From Vibrio litoralis DSM 17657 (GTDB lineage: Bacteria; Pseudomonadota; Gammaproteobacteria; Enterobacterales; Vibrionaceae), in contig NZ_AUFZ01000017.1 in NCBI RefSeq assembly GCF_000426765.1, positions 248,001-312,000 on the forward strand: a stretch of DNA of 64,000 nucleotides. The letters run 5' to 3'. The translations under genes and the position numbers were made by a program. The notes under the pieces are model-generated. The model ran no database searches. It was given only the letters and a program-made list of their open reading frames with translations, and was not told the origin of the DNA. Of this stretch, positions 17,764 to 26,500 are shown piece by piece. Within the stretch, counting starts at the first letter, position 1. Every line of letters starts with the position of its first letter.

Positions 17764-19173
17764 CTAATAAATTAAATTTAAAACCGCTACCAATACAAAA
17801 CTTAGAGTCACACCGACCAAGCCGATAATCACCCCAACTTTAGCCATATGCTGAGTTTTAATGTGTCCCGTGGCATGAGCCAGCGCATTGGGTGGCGTAC
17901 TAATGGGCAAAGCCATACCAAGCGAAGCGGCAAAAGTGACAACTAAGATCAGCATGGCTTGACCACCGAGCACATCTAAACTTGCCATCGTGGCACCTAA
18001 CGCCGCCATAATTGGCATAAGTAAGTTGGCGGTGGCGGTATTCGACATAAAATTCGCCATCAATAAACTCAACAATGCTGCGCCACCTAGCACGACATAA
18101 GGTGAGAATTCCCCAAACGGAATGCTGTACACCACCAATGCGGCTAAGCCACTTTTATCTAGGGCAAGACCAAGTGCTATACCACCTGAAACTAGCCACA
18201 GTACATCCCATGAAATCTTCTTTAAGTCTTCTTTGGTGATAATTCCGGTCACTAAAAATACCGTGACTGGGATCATAGCTACTGTGTATGAATTCATGCC
18301 ATGACTACTACCCATCAGCCATAGCCCAATCGTTAAAATAAAGGTGACATACACGATAATTGCTTGAGGTGTTTTGAGGAACTTACCTTTGATATCCAGC
18401 GTAATGCTGCGTTGCTTGGCTGGAAATAACACCAAAATCAGCGTCCATGCAATCGCCATTAACACAACCACAAACGGCACCGCAAACGCCATCCATTCAC
18501 CAAAAGAAATTGTGGTCGTCGATTGCAAATACTTCAATGCAATCGCATTGGGTGGCGTGCCGATTGGCGTCCCTATCCCACCAATATTTGCCGCAAGCGG
18601 AATACACAACGCAAACGCAGTACGGCTCGGATCATCCGGTTTCAATAACACCATTACTGGAGCCAGAATCGACAACATCATTGCGGTAGTTGCAGTATTG
18701 GACATAAACATCGAGAACATTGCAGTAATCAACATTAAGCCTAGAATCATAAAGCGAGGCTGGTCGCCAAAAGGCTTCAAAAGCACTCGGGCAAGGTTAA
18801 TGTCTAAACGGTATTTGGTTGCTGCAATCGCCAGAAAGAATCCACCGAGAAACAGCATAATAATGGGATTGGCAAAGGTCGCCATAATATCGGTGTGATT
18901 CAATATAACGCCGTAATGTTCCGCTGCTTGCTGACCGGTAAACCACACAATAGCTTTATCGGAAATCAGCAATAATTCAAAACAGATAATCGCAACCGAA
19001 GTGGCGTAGATTGGAATTGGTTCTAGTATCCAACTCAGTGCCGCAAATAGAAATATCGCTGCGACGCGTTGCTGAATAATGGTCATGCCTTCAAATGGGA
19101 AAGCAGACAGAGGTAGGAATAAGATGATCAAAGGGATCATAATTGGTAATAAATAGCGAAGATTCAAACGCAT
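17764..19173 (-). CDS. SLC13/DASS family sodium-dependent anion transporter
   Basis: 469 residues, hydrophobic throughout. Two SNT motifs (SNTATTAMMLSI and SNTATANLLMPI) and two Asn-Ala loops following PIGTPPNAIAL and PISTPPNALAHA mark the divalent anion:sodium symporter family, whose best-studied bacterial member is VcINDY. Members import succinate, citrate, sulfate or related anions; the substrate here is not determinable. A palindrome GTTCT-N6-AGAAC at 19221-19236 upstream could be an operator. Coupled to the receiver-only gene downstream. Confidence 0.88.
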   Translation of the reverse strand: MRLNLRYLLPIMIPLIILFLPLSAFPFEGMTIIQQRVAAIFLFAALSWILEPIPIYATSVAIICFELLLISDKAIVWFTGQQAAEHYGVILNHTDIMATFANPIIMLFLGGFFLAIAATKYRLDINLARVLLKPFGDQPRFMILGLMLITAMFSMFMSNTATTAMMLSILAPVMVLLKPDDPSRTAFALCIPLAANIGGIGTPIGTPPNAIALKYLQSTTTISFGEWMAFAVPFVVVLMAIAWTLILVLFPAKQRSITLDIKGKFLKTPQAIIVYVTFILTIGLWLMGSSHGMNSYTVAMIPVTVFLVTGIITKEDLKKISWDVLWLVSGGIALGLALDKSGLAALVVYSIPFGEFSPYVVLGGAALLSLLMANFMSNTATANLLMPIMAALGATMASLDVLGGQAMLILVVTFAASLGMALPISTPPNALAHATGHIKTQHMAKVGVIIGLVGVTLSFVLVAVLNLIY

Positions 19174-19292
19174 AGTCTTTACTCTATTGGTAAGGTCTAT
19201 CCATCATCTATCGGCTATGTGTTCTTAATATAGAACTAGATCAATGATTTGTACGTTATTCGCTTTGCGTTATTCAATCTGTGACTAGATGC

Positions 19293-19316
19293 AAAAAAGG
19301 CAGCTTCTCGGCTACC
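19293..19316 (-). terminator. Terminator of the DUF2750 gene
   Basis: On the minus strand GGTAGC and GCTGCC pair (one G-U) around CGAGAA and are followed by six T, 26 bp after the stop codon. Confidence 0.75.
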
Positions 19317-19341
19317 TTTCATTTCTATATAACGAGTTATG

Positions 19342-19731
19342 TTAGCGCTTTTGAGCTTGTTTCTTTAACTCAAAATCAAACTCATCAGGGAAGACAATCA
19401 CGCCCTCTTGCTCTGCATTGGGAAATACTACTACCGATAATTCATCATCTTCTAAACCAGTAGTCCAACGGCTGTGCCACTTATTAAGTGAAATCGCTTC
19501 TGGCTTACAGTTTTCCCAATCACCATTCGCCCATGCTTGAGCAAATTCTTGATTTGGCCAGACTGGTACACAATCTTCATCTTCGGTGTTGAGCATCACG
19601 CAGCCGTCTTCATCAACCAAGATCCAGATCTGACGGTTGGCAACCACTTCTTTAATGCAGTAGCTAAAACGCTTTTCGCTATCGTAGGCATTAATCGTTT
19701 CGATCGCTGCGGCATCTAATACTTGAGACAT
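19342..19731 (-). CDS. DUF2750 family protein
   Basis: 129 residues, soluble and acidic, with a DUF2750-like pattern: a central ILVDEDGCVMLN strand, VPVWPNQEFAQAWANGDWENC and a C-terminal SVVVFPNAEQEGVIVFPDEF. Function is unknown. AGGAG precedes the ATG. It stands between two minus-strand terminators and is therefore probably a single-gene transcript downstream of ppaC. Confidence 0.8.
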   Translation of the reverse strand: MSQVLDAAAIETINAYDSEKRFSYCIKEVVANRQIWILVDEDGCVMLNTEDEDCVPVWPNQEFAQAWANGDWENCKPEAISLNKWHSRWTTGLEDDELSVVVFPNAEQEGVIVFPDEFDFELKKQAQKR

Positions 19732-19747
19732 AATTTTCTCCTAATGT

Positions 19748-19772
19748 AAAAAAGGCGAGTTCAAACCCGCCT
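19748..19772 (-). terminator. Terminator of ppaC
   Basis: On the minus strand AGGCGGGTT pairs with AACTCGCCT (one G-U) around a two-base loop and is followed by six T. Confidence 0.75.
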
Positions 19773-19809
19773 CTTAATTAATCTTTATCGAACATCACTA
19801 GTAAGTAGA

Positions 19810-20718
19810 TTACTTAGCCAGCTCAGTTTGCAGCCACGGCCAACCTTGCTTCTTACGGCTTAAGGTGTTTTCCATGGTTAAAGAACCGTCTTTAACGTGT
19901 TTCTCAAGCTTAGCAGACCACTCACCTTTGAATAGTAGCTCAGTGGTGCTCGTAGTGATATCCGTTAGCATAAGCGCGGCAAATGCTAGACCGTCTTCTT
20001 GACAACGACGCTCAAGGTCGGCGTTCAAGTCATCAATCATACCGTCAACTTGTTCCATTGTCGCAAGCTCTACTTGGCCTACTACTACATCACGACCATT
20101 GAATGGGTATGCTTTTAAATCTTTCTCAACAAGCTCTGCTGCGCTTAGACCTTCGATGTCGGTTTTAGCAATCAGCAAGTTCTTGATGAATTCGTCTAGG
20201 TTGTCGATACCCGCGATTTCCGCTAGCTCTTTCACTGCTGCTTCATCTTTTGGCGTACAAGTTGGAGAAGCAAAGCCTACTGTGTCAGATAAAATCGCAG
20301 ACATCATAAGAATCGCATAAGGCTTCTCGATTTTTGTTTCTTCCATTTTGAATAGGTTGAACAAAATCGTACAAGTACAGCCAACAGGCCAGATCCAAGC
20401 TTCCAGTGGGTTTACTGTCATCACATCGCCTAGACGGTGGTGATCGACGATACCAACGATTTCTGCTTCAGCAATGTCATCTGGTGCTTGAGAAACATCA
20501 GTGTAATCCACTAACCAAACTTTTTCGCCTGCAACACCGGTACACATTTCAGGTTGCTCAAGACCCGCTTGCTCAAGAATGTATTGAGTTTCACGGTTTA
20601 ATTCGCCTTGACGAACTGGTTTCGCTTCAAGACCACGGGCTTTTAAAAGCTCAGTGGCAACCAATGCACTACAAATGCTATCACTATCTGGGTTTTTGTG
20701 ACCGACTACTTGGATCAT
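19810..20718 (-). CDS. ppaC: Manganese-dependent inorganic pyrophosphatase (DHH family II)
   Basis: 302 residues. GHKNPDSDSICSA near residue 6 and DHHRLGD near 92 are the metal-binding motifs of family II pyrophosphatases, and the C-terminal DHHA2 domain ends with SRKKQGWPWL carrying the substrate-binding SRKKQ. It hydrolyses pyrophosphate to phosphate with Mn or Co. AGGAAAAC precedes the ATG. Family II enzymes are found in vibrios as well as Firmicutes. It has its own terminator at 19748. Confidence 0.95.
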   Translation of the reverse strand: MIQVVGHKNPDSDSICSALVATELLKARGLEAKPVRQGELNRETQYILEQAGLEQPEMCTGVAGEKVWLVDYTDVSQAPDDIAEAEIVGIVDHHRLGDVMTVNPLEAWIWPVGCTCTILFNLFKMEETKIEKPYAILMMSAILSDTVGFASPTCTPKDEAAVKELAEIAGIDNLDEFIKNLLIAKTDIEGLSAAELVEKDLKAYPFNGRDVVVGQVELATMEQVDGMIDDLNADLERRCQEDGLAFAALMLTDITTSTTELLFKGEWSAKLEKHVKDGSLTMENTLSRKKQGWPWLQTELAK

Positions 20719-21004
20719 GTGTTTTCCTATTACGACTATTTATACTCAGGATTCTTCCAGCTATTCAGCAGAAATATTTTGCCCGCTACTTTACCTGATT
20801 TTCAAAATTTGTCATTGCTCAAGTAGTAATTTATTCAGCGTCAACCTTTCACCAAAGTATTGACCCTATTGTTTTTGCGGCATTTATCAGCAGTTAATCC
20901 AACTAAAGGTGAACAAGACATCAAAACCATGGTTTATTGCTTGCCAAATCTGATAAATGCAACCTATTGTGTTTATAAGATTATTTTAAAGGTAAGGAAT
21001 CACG

Positions 21005-21244
21005 ATGAAATTTACTGCAGACCATATTGCTGAACTCAACCTACTACTTCAATTCGATCCAACTAGCCTACAAACTGGCATCAAAGTACATAACGATGCA
21101 GCACCAGAGCTACAACAAGCCGTTAAAAGTTTGTTTGATAAGAATCTATGTACCCTACCGGACGGTGGCTACCTAACAAGCGAAGGGATTGAACTTGCCG
21201 AGCACGCATTGAAAGTGCTGAATGTGTTGTCTTCTAAGGCGTAA
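21005..21244 (+). CDS. TIGR02647 family small protein
   Basis: 79 residues, typical length. KVHNDAAPELQQAVKSLFDKNL and LPDGGYLTSEGIELAEHA match the short gammaproteobacterial TIGR02647 family, sometimes labelled DNA-binding because the predicted fold is winged-helix-like; no function is established. AAGGTAAGG precedes the ATG and a strong terminator follows. It is divergent from ppaC. Confidence 0.8.
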   Translation: MKFTADHIAELNLLLQFDPTSLQTGIKVHNDAAPELQQAVKSLFDKNLCTLPDGGYLTSEGIELAEHALKVLNVLSSKA

Positions 21245-21287
21245 AGATTCGGTTTTCCTAAACGCTTTAATCAAAACTTTTACAATG

Positions 21288-21322
21288 GCAGAGTATCTCA
21301 TTTAAGGGGCTCTGCTTTTTTT
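21288..21322 (+). terminator. Rho-independent terminator of the TIGR02647 gene
   Basis: GCAGAG (21288-21293) pairs with CTCTGC (21310-21315), followed by seven T. Confidence 0.8.
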
Positions 21323-21348
21323 GTGTTTCAACGAAACAATATCAACCT

Positions 21349-21391
21349 GTCATCCTGAAAAGTGAGGCACGAACGCAGTTCAGGATCTCCT
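21349..21391. repeat. Dispersed hairpin repeat, copy A (one hairpin)
   Basis: GTCATCCTGAA...TTCAGGATCTCCTA has an 8-bp perfect inverted repeat (ATCCTGAA 21352-21359, TTCAGGAT 21379-21386) around the conserved loop GTGAGGCACGAACG. It corresponds to the left part of the complete copy at 23238-23367. Confidence 0.75.
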
Positions 21392-21813
21392 ACCGCAATT
21401 TGAATTACAACGCGCTGTAGCGAATATCGTGAGTTGAGCGCTTACTTAACCACATCAGTGAAACAACTCCTTCCCATTGCCAGCAATGGTAAACTTGGTA
21501 GTTGAAATCACAGCCAAGGGAAGGTTGGGAAGGGGTGCTGCGTGAGTGTTATGTCGTCCGTTGGGATCAGTCGAACAAGTTAGCCGAAAGACTAAAATAT
21601 AGGGATAATGGCTACTACTCAATAAAGAAGAACCAATCAAAAAAACAAAAAAAATAGCAACCAACCACTTGATAATATTGCATTTTAATCTTATATAAAG
21701 AAAAAAATAATACAATATCTACCGAAAACTAACATCGACCAATTTACAATAATAAGTAGCTTCGAGCTTATTCACCCCCCATAGAAGGTGTCGACTGCGC
21801 GATACTTAACCTT
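21392..21813. other. AT-rich intergenic stretch without a supported gene
   Basis: About 420 bases. The only long frame (minus, 21455-21715) would start at TTG without a ribosome site; its first half is a hydrophobic stretch and the rest Pro/Thr-rich, so I do not call it. The segment is clearly more AT-rich near 21600-21760 than the flanking core genes. Confidence 0.4.
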
Positions 21814-22564
21814 ATTTGTTATGCGACTTTTAATTTATAATTCCATTGTTCGGTCATCACGAAAGTGCTTTATTACTCTAAATTTTATTGAAGTATTGTC
21901 ATAGCTAACAACTTCAATGCGGGCACCTTTGTAATTTATGATTTTAGATTTTTTCATGTCATATTCAACATTATTAGTGAATGCACTTCTTGCTGAATCA
22001 TTAGAAAATTCACGATAAGATATATTTATTTTTTTATCTACAGAACCGTTATATATAAGCGTTTGCTGAAATGCTTGGCTATCGACGACCGTTTTTTCTT
22101 TTATTTCAAAACTCCCTTCATAACATGCGGCAGCTTGATAAGAAACAGAAGTAACACATAGTTCGTTTTTATTATTAATATGAAGAGCCACAGGTGTATC
22201 GACCAACCCAACAGCATAGGATATTGGTTGCCCTTTACTTGTTGTTGGAGAAAAATATGATGAACCTTTATACTCACCAACACGTGAATATGAGCCTTTA
22301 TGTATATCGTAGAGTGTCCCATCAATTGTTCTATTTAAGATAAGGAAGTCCAGTGTCACAGATTTACCTTGATCTATCATGTAATCACCAACATAGACTT
22401 CTACAACTTCGTTTAGTGCAGGCTTAGAAAAGTAATTAACCTTTGCTTCATAATTATAATTTACCGTCGAACACCCGAACATTATCGAAGTAAAAAGCAT
22501 CACTGATAAAATTTTCACGAATCTCATTCAAAACCCTTATTTAATAGTTAGTCGCATAACAAAT
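21814..22564. repeat. Perfect 15-bp inverted repeat bounding a lipoprotein gene
   Basis: ATTTGTTATGCGACT at 21814-21828 is the exact reverse complement of AGTCGCATAACAAAT at 22550-22564. The arms lie 7 bp after the stop and 22 bp before the start of the single gene inside. Complementarity between the 5' end of a unit and the sequence just after its stop is the arrangement of integron cassettes (TTRRRY start, attC start), but no full attC fold follows and no direct target duplication is visible. Confidence 0.8.
21835..22527 (-). CDS. Hypothetical lipoprotein
   Basis: 230 residues. A signal peptide (KILSVMLFTSIMFGC) ends in a lipobox with C19, so it is predicted to be lipidated and membrane-anchored facing the periplasm. 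The rest is polar, beta-rich by appearance, with two later cysteines (NELCVTSVSYQAAACYEG) that could form a disulfide. I recognise no family. AAGGG lies seven bases before the ATG. It is AT-rich relative to neighbours and enclosed by a 15-bp inverted repeat, which suggests acquisition by transfer. Confidence 0.75.
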   Translation of the reverse strand: MRFVKILSVMLFTSIMFGCSTVNYNYEAKVNYFSKPALNEVVEVYVGDYMIDQGKSVTLDFLILNRTIDGTLYDIHKGSYSRVGEYKGSSYFSPTTSKGQPISYAVGLVDTPVALHINNKNELCVTSVSYQAAACYEGSFEIKEKTVVDSQAFQQTLIYNGSVDKKINISYREFSNDSARSAFTNNVEYDMKKSKIINYKGARIEVVSYDNTSIKFRVIKHFRDDRTMEL

Positions 22565-22769
22565 TAATAGATGGAAAAAATCCCTATAACCTTTTCATCT
22601 ATCATTCCACTCATTTTTTCATCCAACAAGCTAAACATCTAAATTGATTCGTAAAATCAAACTTATCTCATAATTAACCGATATGATATACGGACATAAT
22701 CCGCTTAGTTAGCGATTGAGAACTCATCCATAATTGCAGGCGTGTGAACTTTAAATGAGTAACATATGG

Positions 22770-22814
22770 TAGGAGATTCTGAATCACGCTCGTGCCTCGC
22801 GGTTCAGAATGACG
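22770..22814. repeat. Dispersed hairpin repeat, copy B (one hairpin, reverse orientation)
   Basis: TAGGAGATTCTGAA...TTCAGAATGACGG with arms ATTCTGAA (22776-22783) and TTCAGAAT (22803-22810) and the loop CGCTCGTGCCTCGC, the complement of the family loop. Compensating changes in both arms relative to copies A and C keep the pairing. It ends 7 bp from the truncated toxin frame. Confidence 0.75.
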
Positions 22815-22821
22815 GATAATT

Positions 22822-22854
22822 TTAAAGTGCTAATGGTGACCAAACTACTTTCAT
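22822..22854 (-). pseudogene. Remnant of a ParE/RelE-type toxin gene (first ten codons)
   Basis: The ATG overlaps the antitoxin stop as ATGA, the usual coupling in toxin-antitoxin pairs, and reads MKVVWSPLAL then TAA. The start resembles RelE/ParE superfamily toxins, which commonly begin with a beta strand such as MKVVWSPLALEKL. Similarity ends where the dispersed repeat copy B begins, and I could not find the rest of a toxin beyond it. The antitoxin thus appears to be an orphan. Confidence 0.65.
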
Positions 22855-23132
22855 TTTTTAATGCGCCCTAACACTTGTGAGCGCGCATCTTCATTTGAAA
22901 CACCTAGTCCTGAAGCCAATTGAGCTTCTGCGGTACGCATTTCTTCAAGCAGTTCGATCTTCTCTTGCATTGCTTCATACTCCGCAACGTCGAGAACAAC
23001 AGCTACACCTTTACCACGCTGTGTGATGACCAGTGGACGACGAGTCTCATTTATTTGTTTTATGTAAGATGCAACACCGGCACGAAACTCAGATAACGGT
23101 TGAATATCTTGATCGAAATGAATACGGCTCAT
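22851..23132 (-). CDS. Phd/YefM-type antitoxin
   Basis: 93 residues from the ATG at 23132 with TTGGAG upstream; the longer TTG start at 23144 includes that site. The N-terminal fold has SEFRAGVASYIKQINETRRPLVITQRGKGVAVVLDVAEYEAM, the classic Phd/YefM DNA-binding domain; the acidic, helical C-terminus would wrap a RelE/ParE toxin. It autorepresses in known cases, and a matching operator lies at 23147-23166. The toxin gene is reduced to ten codons, so it may now act only as a DNA-binding protein or against a toxin elsewhere. Confidence 0.85.
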   Translation of the reverse strand: MSRIHFDQDIQPLSEFRAGVASYIKQINETRRPLVITQRGKGVAVVLDVAEYEAMQEKIELLEEMRTAEAQLASGLGVSNEDARSQVLGRIKK

Positions 23133-23146
23133 ACTGAACTCCAATT

Positions 23147-23166
23147 AGTACAAAATAACGTACAAA
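23147..23166 (-). promoter_or_regulatory. Probable antitoxin operator (paired TGTAC sites)
   Basis: On the minus strand TTGTAC occurs twice exactly 12 bp apart (GTACAA at 23148-23153 and 23160-23165 on the plus strand). YefM operators consist of TGTACA-core sites at 12-bp centre spacing. It lies 15-35 bp before the antitoxin start. Confidence 0.65.
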
Positions 23167-23237
23167 CAATAGTCCACCTAAACGTTATTAGCAAGAGGTT
23201 GATATTGTGTGATAGCAACTTAATAGGCGAGATAATC

Positions 23238-23367
23238 CGTCATCCTGAATAGTGAGGCACGAACGTAGTTCAGGATCTACTTAAAGCGCTCTGAATCTTT
23301 TCTGCAAATGGTTTACAGCGCGTGATAAGTAGATCCTCGATGTCGCTTAGGCTCCTCAAGGATGACG
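23238..23367. repeat. Dispersed hairpin repeat, copy C (complete, 130 bp)
   Basis: Outer arms CGTCATCC (23238-23245) and GGATGACG (23360-23367) are perfect complements. Inside lie AGGATCTACTT (23272-23282) with AAGTAGATCCT (23327-23337), 11 bp perfect, and GCGCT/AGCGC (23286-23290, 23317-23321). The left part alone also forms CCTGAA/TTCAGG around GTGAGGCACGAACG. The whole could fold into a cross- or clover-shaped structure. Confidence 0.8.
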
Positions 23368-23477
23368 AAACCTTTCATTCCGTGCAACGCGTGAAGTATG
23401 TAATGATAAAGAACGTCCTAAAGTGTGTTGAGATTCAACTGGCTGAATAACTTACACTCGGAAATTTTAAAACAAAC

Positions 23478-23510
23478 AAAAAAACGCCTCACTCCAAAGA
23501 AGTGAGGCGC
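23478..23510 (-). terminator. Rho-independent terminator of the muk operon
   Basis: On the minus strand CGCCTCACT pairs with AGTGAGGCG around a seven-base loop, followed by seven T, 25 bp after the mukB stop. Confidence 0.88.
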
Positions 23511-23534
23511 TTTAATTTCAAAGTAAGGCTTTCC

Positions 23535-26500
23535 CTACTCTACTGTTTCAAGCTCTTGTGCTTGGTCGGTTTTATCTTTTGGGCCATTGCCAAAACCACG
23601 CAAGCCAACCACGTGTACGTGTTCGTGATCTTTAAACACTTTACGTACAAGTTTGTAGGTGGTGCCTTTTTCTGGGCTGATGTTTTCCGGTGCGGCAATC
23701 AGTAATTGCATATCTAGACGGTCACATAGCTCGAATAAGGTATTGATGGATTTGGTATCCAAACGTGCGGCTTCATCTAAGAAGAGTAGACGACACGGCA
23801 CAATATCTTTACTGCGCAGACGGCGTGATTCTTCTTCCCAGCTTTGGATAACCATCAACAAGATTGACTGACCAGTACCAATCGCTTCACCGGTTGATAG
23901 CGCGCCAGATTCAGCTTGTAACCAACCTTCTGAACCACGGTTCACTTCAATGCTCAGCTCTAAGTAGTTACGGTAGTCCAGTAACTCCTCACCTAAGATT
24001 TGCGGTGAACGTTGACCCATATCGATATGTGGGTTCACGCGTTGGAACAGTTTCGCCATTGCTTCTGAGAAGGTTAAACGTGGGTTATCGAACAAGTCTT
24101 GATGTTGGTCTTGCTGCTCAGCTAAGCCTGCTAATAGCGTTTCATGGCTTTCACGAATACCAACATTTAAACGCACGCCACGTACCTGACCAAAAGCAAT
24201 GTTCGACAAGCCTTGGTTTAGCATACGAATACGGTTTTGCTCACGTTGAATCGTCTTCTTGATGATATTCGCCACTGAACCTGAACTAATGGCCAGACGG
24301 TTTTCACGTTGCGTTAGCTCTTCGGTTAGACGAGCCAGCTCCACTTCCATCTCTTCAATCGCTTCAACTGGATCGCTGGTGTGAATAATATCCTGGCGAA
24401 TACGCTCACGTAGATGCTGGTAAACTGCGATGTAGAACAATACTTTGCCTTCTGGGCGAGCATTATCTTCTGAGCCGCGTAGCGCATCACGTAGCGTTTC
24501 ATTGTTGGCAACCGCTAGGCGCAAGGCACCTAGCGATTTATCCGACATTGAACGCAGTTCGTTATCAGAAAGGTACGCTAATTCACGGCGATGCAAACGA
24601 CGCTCAACATCATTTAAACGCGCTAAACGTAGTACTGAGCACCAACCTGCTTTAGCGTTAACCACAAACTTACGTAGGTCTTTGTAGTCTTTTTCAATTT
24701 TCTTAACGCGCTTGGTTAGCGTCTTCATTTCCATATCGGTTGCAGTAAGGGTACGTTCAAATTCACTCTTACGTTGGCGAGATAAATGTAGACGCTCATA
24801 CAGTTCGTTTTTACGTGTTTCTGCACGCTCTACTGCGCCGATGTCTGGCGTTACGCCATAGTCTTGCAGCTCTTGTTTAAACTCTTGTACGGTTTCCAAT
24901 TTAGCTTGATGCGACGATTTCAAAGAAGCCAATAATTGATTATATTGGTTCATTTGGCCTTGCGCTTGTCTCAAGCCTTCACGGCTACGTACTTTCGCTT
25001 GTTCTGCTTGCTCAAGTTTACGTTTTAGCTGCTCGCTTAATTCGCTGCTTTGATCCAGTAGAGAGACTGAATCTGAGTAAGCAAAGTAATGACGACGCTC
25101 ATGCAAATCAGCTAAGGCAAACAGTTGAGTTTTCAATGTTTGTAAGTTTTGATCCGCTTGCTGATATTGTGCTTGCAGCGCATCAAATTGCTCTGGATCC
25201 GCTTCTAGAGCAGACAACATGTTCGATAGCTTCTCGGCAGCTTTACCATGCTGTTGAGCAAACGATTTGTATTGAGTCAGCTGCTCAAGCTTGTCGTTAA
25301 TTTCTTCTAAACGCTCGGCTAGGCTTTCATCTTCAATGAGATGCATCACGTTAGCCAGTTTATCTAACTGAGCTAGCGCCTGCTTGGCCGTTTGCATTTG
25401 GCTGCGTTGCTGTTGGTCTTTTTCATCCAGTGACGCCAATTGACGAACCACTTGATTTAAACCATCACGCACTTCCGCCAGTTGCTGTTCTGGGTCGTCG
25501 TTAAACGCAATATGAATGTGTTTAGATACGAACTCGTTATAGCTTTGGTATAGACGTTGTAGCTTCTGTGAATCAAACGCCGCTTTGGCATACTCTTCCG
25601 CCACTTGTTCACGCTCAGCACGTAACAACTCTAAACGTTGCTCACGGGCGGCACGGCCAAATAGTGGAATCGAAGGTAAACGAGAATAACGTAGCTGACG
25701 GTCGTTTAGTTGAACGCATACCGCGCCATCTAGTTCGTCGGCGTTGAAAGTACTGTCGTCAAACGCATCCACATCGCCTTCAATGATGTAAAGATCTTCT
25801 GGGCAATCATCTAAATCCACCAGCTTTTCTTTAATGCCATCAAGGTCAGATACGACAATTGCATGACGAGATGGACCGTACATCGCACTGAAAAATGGTG
25901 CATCTTCAATGGTGATGTCATCGTAAATTTCGGATAACAACACGCCGCCTAAACTATCCGCTAAACCTTTTAAACGCGGGTCATTTGAGCCTGATGGTGA
26001 CGCTAGACGCTCAATATCACTATCTAACTCATCACGACGAGCGGACAAGCGCTCTTTGGCCATGGATTGCTGTTTATCTTGCTCAAGCACTTGTTGCATT
26101 TGTGCCATCACCGCGTGGCCATCAGTTAGCTCAGCGTCGGTTTGCGATTGCAGTTTTTCTAGTGCCTCACTGGCTGCAATCCAGGCTGGTGCTTGCTTTT
26201 GCAGAGCTTGAATTTGCGCTTCAGAATCTTGTTGAGAACGACGTAAATCACCACGTAAATCGCGCAGTTCTTCTTGTTCTCCGGCGAGCACATCAAGCTG
26301 CTCTAGGTGACGCTCACGTTCTTGCTCTAATACCATTTCATCATCAAGGCGAACTTGGTGTTGAGATTGGTATTGTTCAACTAGTTCAGAGGCTTGACGC
26401 TGCTCGTTTAAGCTACGCTCTAGGTCACGCTGCTGGGCGCGCCATTGTGATTCATTTTGTAACCATTGCTGAGCTTGTTGAGATTTCTGCACCGCCTCTT

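Noticed and set aside
18374..18898. 174-residue frame opposite the SLC13 gene
   Set aside because: Antisense of a membrane protein gene; Ile/Ala/Asn-rich and without a start site or family.
21455..21715. 86-residue minus-strand frame beginning with a hydrophobic stretch
   Set aside because: Only a TTG start with no ribosome site, odd composition, and no recognisable family; it lies in AT-rich intergenic DNA.
21349..23367. Complete superintegron (attC array)
   Set aside because: No integrase, no repeated attC fold, and only one cassette-like unit; the dispersed hairpins do not match attC.
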